Below the pieces are notes generated by a model. It saw only the letters and a list, made by a program, of their open reading frames with translations, made no database searches and was not told the origin of the DNA. Below, in pieces: positions 54,164 through 64,000 of a stretch of DNA of 64,000 nucleotides. This stretch comes from Agelas oroides (Eukaryota; Porifera; Demospongiae; Agelasida; Agelasidae), in contig OX422183.1 in NCBI GenBank assembly GCA_949130485.1, positions 3,422,136 to 3,486,135 on the forward strand, given 5' to 3'. A program made the translations under genes and the position numbers. Within the stretch, counting starts at the first letter, position 1. Every line of letters begins with the position of its first letter.

Positions 54164-55851
54164 TCTGGAAAACTGTTCAGTTGTCATTACACCATAATAG
54201 CACTGTCGTGCTTGAGTGTGTAACAGTGAATGAATTGTTAAAGCAACTTTACATTTGTCATATCCAGGTAGTGTGTTGGCTATTGTTATCATCAAAACAT
54301 AGTAGTTTGGTATCAAAATTGGTCTGTACAAGGAGATGGCGGCATGTGTTTTGGGTCTCATATAATGCATCGTGCACCCCTACGGGTGAGTTTGGTTGGG
54401 GAGCATAAAAATGATTATTAGTGTCGGGGGAAGGGGCCTGGGGACGAGACTGCATGCAATGACGGATCCTTTTTGGTGTGGCAAGCATTTTCATTTCCGC
54501 TGACCAAAAAGACAAGATCCGTGTTGTCCCCACGCTTCTACGGGCAAAACTTAGGTGGCTACCCCTTACATCAGGATGGATGTGCTGCAATGGTTGTTGA
54601 CAGTCTTGCTGTTTGTAAGTGCTTGTCTGCTGGTGAGTGATTTGTTATGTAGACTAGTTTCGTGCAGCCCCACCCCATGCATGCGTCTGCAAACGTGTTA
54701 ACTAAACTCCTCCCTCCCTAATCAAGAGCACTTGGCACTTTGAGTTTATGGGAGATGTAAAATACATTAGTGCACTTTCACTACTTCAGAAAAGATCATG
54801 TCTTAGTCTCGTCATAGTAGTAAGTAGAGTAGTGTCCTACTACTCTACTAAGATTAAAAGGTTGTCTTTTATTGACTGCTGTTTTGACTAACGGTGTTTG
54901 TCAACATGTGTAAAACTAGCTGTACTTGTAGTTAGTAAACATGCTATTGTTTCTCTCCTTGCATATATATAATCTCACGCATCAGCCCAGTGGTCTACTC
55001 TAGTTTACAAGCTCTCCTTTCAGAACCTGTAGTAGTACAGTACCAGTTAGCCAAGGATAATTTGTGCTATAAAAAGCAAATGTCTTGGTTTTGCAGATGG
55101 TTTTGGTACAATGATTGTTGATCATCTTGCTGTTTGTGATAAGCTGATTTCATCCACTGGTGATGGAAATTGTTGTGTAACTACCGTCAGCAAGAGTTCA
55201 TGAAAAGAATGACGAACTCTTGTTGTCGGGAATTATAGGCAGCCTCATGCATGCACCCTACACTAAAGTGACTAAACCAGAGGCAGGGAAGCCTCATGCA
55301 AATTTGCACAACTCAAATCGTATATGATACCATTGTCAAGTAAAGATAAGATACTGTAGATACTGTCAAGTAAAGATAAGATACTGTCAACTAAAGATCC
55401 ATGATCTTGGCAGTTAACTGCTACCTCACAATCAAACAGTGTAGCTATAGGAGCTTTTAGCCATAGCAAAATTTACAATAGGTTATTGCAAACGTTTCAA
55501 TCTGTTGCACTGATGAAGATCCTCACTGCACTGATGAAGATCCTCGCTGCACTGATGAAGGTTGTTGTTGCACTGATGAAGATTGTTGTTGCACTGATGA
55601 AGATCCTCGTTGCACTGATGAAGATCCTCGCTGCACTGATGAAGATCTTCAGATTGAATAGTTTGTAATATCCTATTGTGAATTTTGCTATGGCCAAAAG
55701 CTCAAAGGACCTATTGTGAATTTTGATATGGCTAAAAGCTCAATGGACTACTACATACATTGTATAACCTCACTGTACTAGCTTATCAGCTGTGGTTTAG
55801 AAAACATGAGTACAGGACGCTTGTTGCATATGTACAACCACATGAGCATGC

Positions 55852-55884
<33 letters not shown>

Positions 55885-56825
55885 CTAAGCCTTTGTAGAA
55901 TGGAATTGGCAAAGGACGAATCTTCACCGAGAAATGCTGCCATGAAGCTACTATAGTCTGCAAGTACAGGAACATAAGCAGCAGTATAGCTAGCCCCCCT
56001 CCCCCCTCCTTTCAAAAAGAAAAAGCACACAGTCATAAGAAGGTATATAGTCTGCTATAGTTGCACTAGGACTCCCTCTGCATGTGGACACATGCACCCT
56101 TGGTGGGTGCAAGAAACTCGTCCTGATTAGGGAAGTAGCTATACACATTTGACTAAAAATTTGGGATCTGGTCAAGTTTCCTGATCAGCCAAGGTTCACT
56201 ACTCATTATTTACTACTATTGCTTGTAACTTTAGCAGGAAAAAAAACTTACATTAGTATGGCATTGTGCATACCATGCAGTTAGTATTGTACATACCATG
56301 CAGTTAGCCATAAGTAGCAGCCAAGCAACTGCTGACAGCATAAATGCATGACAACATTAATAAGTGACAGAAGCCTCATTCCCAGTTACGTATGTGATGG
56401 TGGGGGCCTAGGAACAAGGCTAGGACGTGGCTGTGTATGTACTTTGAACCCACACACAATCAAGGGTTAAAATACATATTGTACATAATTATATTTCTAG
56501 TTTTACAAGCTGGAATACAAGTTAGTGAATCAGGAAAAAAACAATTACAATCTACTGGCCAGGTACTCCATTATATCAACCTCCTGAAGCATGTACTGGG
56601 TTTTACGATCACAAGCTTAACATACATATTTTCCTTTGGACATTTATCATTCTTTGTGTGTACACAAATGTTTCCATGCTGCCTTCTTGCTAGCACGTAT
56701 GTAGCTAATTGTATAGAGACAGTTCGAAGAGATCAAACTCTTGGTCATTCTGAGGTTGAGAAACAAAGGGAGTACTTTCATATGCTATGTGACAATCAGT
56801 ATCATCCACTTAGGGCATTAATGAA
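54164..56825 (+). CDS. Gene W, copy B: four candidate exons, product not recognised
   Basis: Exons 54164-54267, 54512-54632 and 55097-55176 have AG acceptors and GT donors (GTAGTG, GTGAGT, GTAACT) and join in agreeing phases 0 and 1. The second (FYGQNLGGYPLHQ, DGCAAMVVDSLAVCK) and third (DGFGTMIVDHLAVCDKLISS) contain related motifs, so one probably arose from the other by exon duplication. A fourth candidate, 56694-56825, reads VRRDQTLGHSEVEKQREYFH with donor GTAAGT, but its phase does not fit directly, so an exon may be missing. I see no known domain. The GDGNC string recalls OTU proteases but nothing else supports that. Copy A has frameshifts in the second and fourth exons. Confidence 0.5.
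55446..55708. mobile_element. Foldback element with a 21-bp tandem core, copy B only
   Basis: Arms GAGCTTTTAGCCATAGCAAA and TTTGCTATGGCCAAAAGCTC pair over about 55 bp, on to TTCAATCTG/CAGATTGAA. Between them (about 55500-55652) are seven units of GCACTGATGAAGATCCTCGC. A further direct copy of the right arm follows at 55709-55747. Copy A lacks all of this near 13660. Confidence 0.8.
55850..55880. repeat. (CA)n microsatellite, copy B
   Basis: Counterpart of 13740-13777. Confidence 0.96.
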
Positions 56826-57069
56826 GTAAGTTGTTTGAATGACATCCTGATGTAAGACAAACTGAATCAAATACGTGCTCTTCTGAGTCTCTCGGATGAT
56901 GTTGATTGTCCTGAAGATGTGAATGATCGTCATACAGGTAACTACCAATTAAAGTGTCCACATTTTATTACAGGATTGATGTTCAGCTTTAACTGCAGTG
57001 CTTTTGACCGTAACACTTACAATGTACAATATCATAAAATGTAATCACAACAATGTATTCTGTCGTAAC

Positions 57070-57540
57070 AAGCCCATAATGACGTCATTTTTATTTGGGA
57101 GGGAGGAGGAAGAGCGTGTAACGGGCAAAAATTCGAAACAGGCAGAATCTCCCGCGTGTACTAAAAATAGAACACATCTTCGCACAAGTTCGCAGTTCCA
57201 CGATCTACGACCTCACGCCGCACCGTTACCCTCGTAGTCAACAAGATGTGAACGTTCCAAGCTTACCTGGCAAGTTCTACCTACACAGGAACGGTTGTCG
57301 GCCCTTCCTGACGCGAGGAACCTTGTGTTACGATGCTATCACGCCTGACAGTCGAAAAGGGCCGCGTAGCCTTTCAGTCAAACTCTTGCAGCTACTTTTA
57401 CTCACGCTTCACCCGCACAATACAACTCGACCGGATGTGCTATTTATAGTACACGCGAAAGATTCTGCTTTCACCACGGCCAGAATAGGAAGTTACACGC
57501 TCTTCCTCCTCCCTCTCAAATAAAAATGACGTCATTATGC
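57070..57540. mobile_element. MITE with 8-bp target duplication, copy B only
   Basis: 471 bp between GTCGTAAC at 57062-57069 and 57541-57548. Near-terminal inverted arms CATAATGACGTCATTTTTAT and its inverse extend about 47 bp with one mismatch, as far as AGAGCGTGTAAC. A second inner pair (CGCGTGTACTA/TAGTACACGCG) makes it partly foldback. Copy A has the empty site GTCGTAAG at about 15053. The 8-bp duplication fits hAT or a similar family. Confidence 0.93.
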
Positions 57541-57669
57541 GTCGTAACTACAAAACAAGTCACCATATGTTTTGTGTGAATTATAAAACTACTGTGACAT
57601 CTAATTATACAAATGAGTTTATATCTAGCATTGAACTATCTTGTAAATGGTATTCATTCTCTGCAGCAG

Positions 57670-58102
57670 TGGAAAACCTACAGAGCTCTCAAGCTCTAAT
57701 GTTGGATTGATATTTGTTACACAAGAATTTCGAAAGTCAGCTATTTTCGGGATTGAAGGATTAGTTCCACCAGATTTATCTTGCAAGATGTTCCGGGTTG
57801 CAGGACATCTTTTTTGTGAAGGTATTGCAAGCCTTTCCCCACGACAAGCAAAATGTAAACTTTCTCGGCAAGTGATTGTAAATCAACTTTATGTTCAAGG
57901 TGTGCATGAAGATTTGTGTCAAGTTGCCCATTAACAGAATTCACTATTTGCAATATGGCAAACTCTATGTAGCAAAAAATGTGGTCGTGTTTGAGCTGAT
58001 GCAACAATCCACACTCCATGTTGAACTTTTTTTCAAATTCCTCCCTTTCACAAAATTGCCTCAAAATTTCTTGGCAGCATAAATGGCACCAGTGTGTTTG
58101 CA
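57670..58102 (-). pseudogene. Protein kinase domain relic, copy B
   Basis: Counterpart of 15195-15622. ECGLLHQLKHDHI, LEHKVDLQSLAEK and GLQYLHKK are kept. The lysine segment ends in a stop after AIYAAKKF, and DFG reads DFR (57723-57741). It is more damaged than copy A. Confidence 0.68.
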
Positions 58103-58207
58103 TTACACTGTAGGCCCGTGCACTGCTGTAGTGAGCAGGAGGGAATGTCATTGATGACTGGTACTCTGAAATTATCATCTCAAACTGATCGAGAGCAGAC
58201 TCTGCAC

Positions 58208-58350
58208 TCTGTGGGAGGAGGAGAGAAGGGAAGGTCGGAGGAAGAGGAGAGGGAGGAGAATAGATGCGGGGGTGGGGGTGAGGGAAAGAGAACAGGAGGG
58301 GAGGAAGAGGAGACGAGGGGAGAAAAGAAGAGTGTGGAAGAGGTGAGGGA
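58208..58350. repeat. GA-rich tract, copy B
   Basis: Counterpart of 15735-15870, without the long G run. Confidence 0.85.
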
Positions 58351-58573
58351 GGAAACAGTAACAACTTGTGGTATGCAAGTGTCTTCCATAGCTACTAGGG
58401 AAGGTCTGACCTCAGATGATCCCTTCTTAGCCATACGCATTGTAGAGAGACACCAGGAATCTATCACACTCACTGTAACCCATGCAGTGCTGCCACTGAG
58501 GAAGGAAGGAGGTGGAGGGCCGGGAAGAAGAAAGAGTAAAGATATTAGCTGCCAAGAGATGGCTTCTAATTAG

Positions 58574-58924
58574 GGGTGCAAATATTATGCTGGCATAATT
58601 TCGAGCATAATTGACCCTTCAAAGCATCGAGCATAATGCCGGCATAATTCGGTTATTTTTTAGCCCCGTGCGTATTGCGCATGCGAAGTTTCCGCGTGAC
58701 TCGATAGGAAAAAATGGCCGAACGCAACGAGCCCGGTTGTAGTACTAGTAGCGTCAGGATGGTGCACTCCAAGACTACATTGAGGCATCTTTGATGCTGC
58801 AGTACAACAAGCGTGACTAAATCAGTGACACTTTGCTTCTATTCTTGAGTTTTGTAACCTTTCTATGTGTTTTTATGTGAAAATGTGTTTTTGTGACCCA
58901 AAAAAATTATTTTGCTTAGAAGCA
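58574..58924. mobile_element. Insertion with possible hAT-like left end, copy B only
   Basis: Begins TAGGGGTGCAAATATTATGC, with repeated GCATAAT motifs. A CpG-rich leader is followed by an ATG opening a short frame (MAERNEPGCSTSSVRMVHSK) that stops after 28 codons. No matching right end was found. It could be a one-ended remnant of an autonomous element carrying the start of its transposase (inference). It abuts the end of a TPR exon. Confidence 0.4.
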
Positions 58925-59755
58925 TAATGGTTGTTCTGTTCAGTAATCCTGATAGCTTCCTCGTAATAGTACAGTGTCTGCCCATTGTTGCCTTGGAGAT
59001 AAGCCTCAGATGCCTGCATAAAAAGGGAGCTCGGGGGAGAAGGGGAGATGAGAGGATGGAATGGGACACAGAATGTCTCAGTAAAACACTTAGGATATTT
59101 CAGTAAAACATGAACAGTCCAATGTACTCACCTGTTTACAGCTACCCATTACTTTCTCTTTCAGCACTTTATCTTCCTCAGTTGGCTGGAGGAAAGTGGA
59201 CATTGTGTGACAACCACATGACTGTCACATAACCACTGTGTACCATAATGCATAAAGATATGCTTACTTCAATTCTTTTCTCATCGTTCAAACTAGGAAC
59301 TAGATTGAGGAAGAAGACAAACATGAATTCACAGGTGACATGTATGACCAAACTAGTGTTCCATTCAGAGGCATTTACCAGCTCTCCAGAGTAGCTCTCT
59401 CTCCCTTGGGTCAGAAAATTGTAATAGGTAACTCTTGTATGCCTCACGGGCATGTGTGGTTTCTTCACAAGCATGGAGTGCTTTGGATACTACAGTACAG
59501 TCCAACCTCAATTATCTTATTGATTATCCAAACTTCTCTATTATCTAAACACTTCAACTTGGTCCCATGCATATAATATACACGATAATGCAGTAAATCG
59601 CGAATTCACTTTGGAAACTCAGCGTATCAGCAGATGATGGCGCTGGAATATTCGTCAACTGCCTCTCGATACTTCCTAGCTCTGTACAGGTCATCCCCCT
59701 TCTTCTTCAAACTGTCATATTGCTGGAGTACACAGAGGTATATCACCGTACATAT

Positions 59756-59908
59756 CAATAAACTACATCTCCCTAAAAAAAAGACAGGCCTAGATGTTAT
59801 GCAAAATCACCCACTGCGCAGGACATGTTTCGTCCAATACCAGGCCTCATCAGTTGCACTGGAGACAGGGACTGCTATCTCATGCACAGAATGCAGTCAG
59901 GTGGCCTT
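59756..59908 (-). mobile_element. Ribozyme-bearing short element, copy B, minus strand
   Basis: Counterpart of 19415-19591. The hammerhead at 59816-59859 keeps CTGATGA, GAAA and UC, with stem III CATG. It has mismatches at the first pair of stem I (A-C) and in stem II (GGCC/GGAC), so it may be weak. Confidence 0.78.
59816..59859 (-). ncRNA. Hammerhead ribozyme, core kept, stems imperfect
   Basis: On the minus strand: GTGCAA, CTGATGA, GGCC loop GGAC, GAAA, CATG, UC, CTGCGC. All catalytic-core bases are present. The palindromic ACATGU stem III replaces ACGCGU. Activity is uncertain. Confidence 0.6.
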
Positions 59909-60284
59909 ATCCATACAGTAGGTAAAACATCTCAAAGATGGCGTCTATTCCTACAGCTGTCCTATAGATATGAGTGATCGTAATGTCACATTACCAATGC
60001 CAATGTGTGTACATGCATAAGAATACTTGAGTGACAATATGGTTTGCAGTTCTGAATTTTAGCAGGTTGTATCAATTGCTAACATATGTACATACACACC
60101 ACTATTTAAGAAGATCAAATCTGTCAAAATACCAAAATGTATACTCATAAATACAGTAGAACTGCTCTGAGGCAGACACCATGCTGCATGCCCGCTATAT
60201 GAAGGTGTCCACTTCAAGTAGATTCCTGGTTAGTGTAGTAATGTGTACTTAGGCTATTAAGCTCAAAATTGCCATGATCCAGAG

Positions 60285-61516
60285 CTTTTTCTTGTTGCAT
60301 GTTGTGTCTTGTGTAGATGAGGAAGGTTAACCAGAGGCTAGTACCATGGAACAACAGCTAATAAACTGTCCAGTTGCTAATTCAACAATGTTGGTGAACA
60401 ACCTTGAAGAAGAGGTTGACAAGTGTCCATCAAATGGAGGTCATTCTTTGCATATATGGTTTGAGTGTGTGTTATATAGAGCAGCAGGTTGTCTGCTATT
60501 GAGAGGTTGCTAGTATTGGAAACTTGAGCCAGGCGTTCTTCCTTGGATTCTCTTATAGTTCATTACCTCGGCCACACCCACTCAATAGCGAGCATACAAT
60601 GGTTAGGGCTCTCCGACCAGCAAACACCTCTCCTGACAGAAAACTGCCTACAGTGCCAGAAATGGAGCACCTACAAAGCTCATTTGTGCTAAAAAGGAGA
60701 GAAATGGCCCAGCCAGTGCCGACCAAGGCCTTTCTACAGTCAGCCAAGACAGCTGCCAGGTGCACGGCATGTCATGACTATGCCCGCCCACCTCCCCCAA
60801 TCTCAACATTCTTCAAAAAGGGATTGCGCCAGCTGATAACATGTGGCTAAAGTTGCATGACGAGTACACTTGTCATCAGTGGTTAAAGGGTTACTAAGTA
60901 TTGAAGTGGTAAGTGTTGTAGAGGCATTATTAATAATAATTGATACTCAGACACTTGAGATGTGTTGCATTCTTGTTGAGCGCGCAGAGATTCAGCAGAC
61001 ATAAGAACTCAAGCCTCTGAATTTTCACGTGAGCTAAAGTTTGATAATCAACATGCTTGAAATTCAACTCCAACGTACAGTCTTCTACCTGGGATTTAGC
61101 TAACGAAATATTACATCTGTTCAAGCACCTGTTCTCGGAAAAACGGTTCTACTAGCGAACAAGTCTGATAATTATATCATGTCACTAGCCAAATTTGGCA
61201 ACTGTTGCAGCATGGTATGGACTTGTAGGCAAGGCCAATGGAAGGGCAAGAACTGTAGTCTTTCCTTTTTGGAGGAGGTGGGAAAAAATTATGTGTTGTG
61301 TTATAAATGTATTTTCGGACGTGATTTTCTATCCCCGCGTACTACAACAGTTTCGGGTATTGAAAAGTATCCCAGTTCCAGCATGTCTTGTTGCTCTGAC
61401 GATCTGGCACAGTTGCTACCGTACTTAGACCTTTGAAGCCTGGGGTCCAAAAATATACCAGTCTGAGAATAAATCTTTGCCTCTACAGTAGATGTCCCCT
61501 GCTGAGAGGTGTCCAG
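60285..61516. other. Shared region, copy B
   Basis: Counterpart of 19930-21153. The dispersed repeat fragment is at about 60630-60760. The 77-codon plus-strand frame at 61195-61428 is not conserved in copy A, so I do not call it a gene. Confidence 0.4.
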
Positions 61517-61789
61517 TTAACCCACACAAATAATACAACAGTGAAGACACTACTGTAACAGAACTGTTCATTCAGTCTTCAGCCCGGTTTGTTGATTGTG
61601 AGTGGAAATAGTTCAATCTCTTTTCTGGAAAACAGCAAATTATTGTAAGAATACAAACTAAAGTTTACTGTTGCTACTGAGACTTGTCATATGGTACTAT
61701 TGCAATAGATATTTAGGCCAAAGCTGTAAGCAATACATTCGTGCACAACACGTCAACAAGACACAATACTATCAACAGATGACATCATC

Positions 61790-64000
61790 CTAAAAGATTT
61801 GTATGCGATCGTTGCTAGTGTCACTAACATAAACAAGTCCATCTATGTCCACTGCTATTCCACAAGGGTTTTTAAATTGTCCTGGTCCTTTTCCCTTCGT
61901 GCCGAATGATTTCAGGAATTGACCTTCACTGGTGAACATGGAAACACGATTGTTGCAGTACTCAGTCACATACACTATATCATCAGAGTCTATGCTAACA
62001 CTGGTGGGGTCACTCAGTTTTACATCACCACTGCCCTTCTTCCCAAACTTTCTCAGAAACTTTCTCTCTGCTGTGAACACTTGGATGCAATGGCCACTAC
62101 CTTCAGCCACATAAACATTGTCTAATGCTACATCCCAGGGGTAGTCCAACTGTCCATCACCTGTACCATAACTGCCAAAACTACCGGAGAATGTCAAGTC
62201 TGAATTCAATATCTGGATTCGGTGATTTTTTTGTCACTAATGTACACCTTTCTGTTTCTGTGATTGAAAGTAACACCCAGTGGGTATGAAAACTCAAGAT
62301 GTTTGTTCCCTTCTTGACCTACTGCTGTAAGAAACTTCCCACTTGCTGTGAACTTCTGAATGCGATGGTTGCCTCTATCCGCAACCAGTATGTTACCATC
62401 ACCATCAACAGCAACACCATGGGGCCAATTGAACTGTCCCTGAGCAGAGCCATTACTCCCAAATGTTCTGATCTTCTCTCCGCTCGGACTGAAGATGGAG
62501 ACACAGTGTCCACTACACTCAGCCACTATGATTTCTCCCCTCTGGTTGACTGCCATACCCAAGGGAGATTTGAGACCACCAATGGTTTTGATAGCAGTAC
62601 TAAGTTTTTGAATGGAGAGCCTTGCAACTACAGCAAATGGGCTTCCTCTGATTGGAACTCCCTCCACTTTCAGGTGTAACTGATGCCTTCCTCTGTGGGT
62701 GAGCTGGTAGCTGATTGTGTACTTGTTCTTCTCCTTCTTCTGTATTGCAGCTTTGACAGTGGGACCACCTGCGTCTGACGCTAGTTCACAACTGGTGTTG
62801 ACAAGTGGCTCTTGACATACCTTGCCATCTGTGTCCATAGCATGCAGGATTGCAGTAGCCTGTTCTCCAACTGTTGCAACCTCCAGACCCTTGCCTGCTG
62901 CATAGCACTTCTCGGGAGAGACTGGATGGGAGTAGACCTTGCCAAACTGCTGGCATGTTTGAGTGAGCTCTGGAGTGCTAGCTGAGAACCTGATGTCCGC
63001 TTGTTCTTGTGGCACTAAAACCTCTGCTTTGAACTCTGCTGTGATTTCTTTCACTTGTTTCACTACTGGTTTTTTCATGGCTAGGATTTCTCCCTCACTT
63101 CCAGTTCGTAGGCTTTCCTTCACAAAATCGAGGCAGCTGCTCAGCTGGGTTAGAACCAGTTCAATTTGATCTCTCTGGGCAGCTAGAGTTTTGAGCTTCT
63201 GCTGAGTGATTTGGTCAAGCTGGCCAATGAGCTCTGTTTTCCTTACCTCCAGTGCTTCCTGTAGCTGTCGGATGGTTTTGTGGATGTTCCCTACAAGAGC
63301 TTCCCGCTGGTCTGTGATTTGCTGGCACTGTGTGTCTAACTGTTGCAGTGATTTTGTTACTGTGTCTAGCTGCTGTTCAACTGGTTGCAGACTTATAACA
63401 AGCACATCTTTGTGCTTCTGGAAGGCATCAGTAACTAGATCGTACTGGTGGTCTCGGTGAATACGAACAGTGCAATCACGACATACCAACTCTTCACATG
63501 TTTCACAGTAGAGATCTAGCTCTTCGGTGGAGTGTTTGGAACAGAACATTACCTTCTTCTTGGGTGGAACGAGTTGCACCACATCTCCCTCCAGTTGGTC
63601 AAGGTATATAACTTCATGTGATGAGAATTCTTCCCACTCTTGGTGAGTTTCGGTACATCTTGCACAAATGAACTGGCCACAGTTGCGGCAGAAGCTGGAT
63701 GCGACACGCTTTTTGCACTTTTCACACTGGGTTTTCTGTGGCTCTTTGACTTTCTCTAGGGTGTCTCGAACTTCAAAGAGATTGTTAACGTAAAATGCAG
63801 TTTGAAGGCCTGAAACACTTGTCGGAGGGAGAAGGGTAGATCGACGGCAGCTGGGGCAGTGAAGTGATATCTCCTGGCGATCACGTACTACAAGTCGCTC
63901 CAGACATTGTTTGCAAAACACATGGAAGCACTGCAGCAGTTTAGGTTCAGTGTAGGAGTCGAGACAGATACCACAGGTGAGCTGGTCTTCCAGCTTCCTG
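61790..64000 (-). pseudogene. TRIM-NHL protein 3 (copy B of 22138-24393), frameshifted and cut by the window edge
   Basis: Same RING, B-boxes, coiled coil, filamin and NHL layout as TRIM-NHL 1. The first 11-12 codons lie beyond 64000, but RING residues from CGICLDSYTEPKLLQCFHVF onward are readable. A run of T at about 62226-62232 has seven bases where TRIM 1 has eight (22583-22590). This breaks the frame in NHL blade 3 and splits the gene into 61790-62209 and 62206 onward. A separate 9-bp in-frame deletion near 62119 removes Ile-Gly-Asn from blade 4. The frameshift lies in a homopolymer and may be a sequencing error; the rest is well conserved. Confidence 0.9.

Larger units (their letters stand above)
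58107..59722 (-). pseudogene. TPR-repeat gene, copy B, missing exons
   Basis: Exons 59628-59722 (GDDLYRARKYREAVDEYSSA), 59132-59185 (PTEEDKVLKEKVMGSCKQ, donor GTGAGT), about 58925-59013 (ASEAYLQGNNGQTLYYYEEA, acceptor TATGCAG) and 58107-58208 (ALDQFEMIISEYQSS). The first has lost its donor (GT to AT), and the two exons that complete the TPR pair in copy A (at 18267-17933 and 17813-17867) are deleted. Exon 58925-59013 is uninterrupted here and joins 59132-59185 in phase 0, whereas copy A has a MITE in it. Neither copy can make the full protein as assembled. Confidence 0.75.
40988..64000. repeat. Copy B of the large duplicated segment
   Basis: Collinear with 1-24358 in the same orientation. 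B-only insertions are the TAA-flanked MITE at 53674, the 8-bp-TSD element at 57070, an extra ribozyme unit at about 45555-46017, the foldback with 21-bp repeats at 55446, and an insertion at 58574. Most minisatellites are shorter here. The right end runs off the window inside TRIM-NHL 3. Confidence 0.93.

Noticed and set aside
55097-55176. OTU protease because of GDGNC
   Set aside because: Only this five-residue string matches; no catalytic His segment or fold-length region follows.
55500-55652. Hammerhead cores (repeated CTGATGA)
   Set aside because: The CTGATGA in each 21-bp unit is followed by AGATCC with no GAAA box or complementary stem.

Overview
This is AT-rich animal nuclear DNA crowded with minisatellites, inverted-repeat transposons and small exons in larger introns. 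The three most complete genes encode RING, two B-boxes, a coiled coil, a filamin domain and six NHL repeats. That is the metazoan TRIM2/TRIM3/TRIM71 architecture, so the source is an animal. The dense repeats and the local TRIM-NHL family suggest a basal invertebrate, and my best guess is a demosponge such as Amphimedon (inference only). Nothing in the window is prokaryotic.

Layout: positions 1-24358 (copy A) and 40988-64000 (copy B) are the same segment, collinear and in the same orientation, and both run off the window edges. They differ by base changes, repeat lengths and several clean transposon insertions. Either this is a tandem duplication with a period near 40 kb, or two divergent haplotypes were assembled in series. 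Each copy carries, left to right: a minus-strand gene with acidic exons (called X here), a plus-strand gene (W), a kinase-domain relic, a minus-strand TPR gene, and a minus-strand TRIM-NHL gene. Copies A and B carry different lesions in X, W and the TPR gene. Between the copies lie a second TRIM-NHL gene (28502-30748), which is a local duplicate of the first, and a minus-strand gene (Y, 31439-39272) whose four exon junctions all agree in reading phase.

The most notable finds concern mobile and structured elements. First, a small repeat family carries type I hammerhead self-cleaving ribozymes. One copy at 33559-33621 has every core residue and a 13-bp stem I; two others keep the core with compensating stem changes; copy B holds a two-ribozyme array where copy A has one. 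This resembles retrozymes or Penelope-element terminal repeats. Second, two near-identical 8-bp-TSD hAT MITEs sit inside two different coding exons of the same TPR gene in copy A, which raises the question of introner-like behaviour. Third, TTAA, TAA, 8-bp and 9-bp target duplications with matching empty sites in the other copy or paralogue date several insertions. Fourth, minisatellites appear to have grown from transposon ends and from a tRNA-like Pol III promoter, and most are long in copy A but single or short in copy B.

Genes X, W, Y and TPR were assembled by eye from open frames, splice signals and A/B comparison. They need transcript support.
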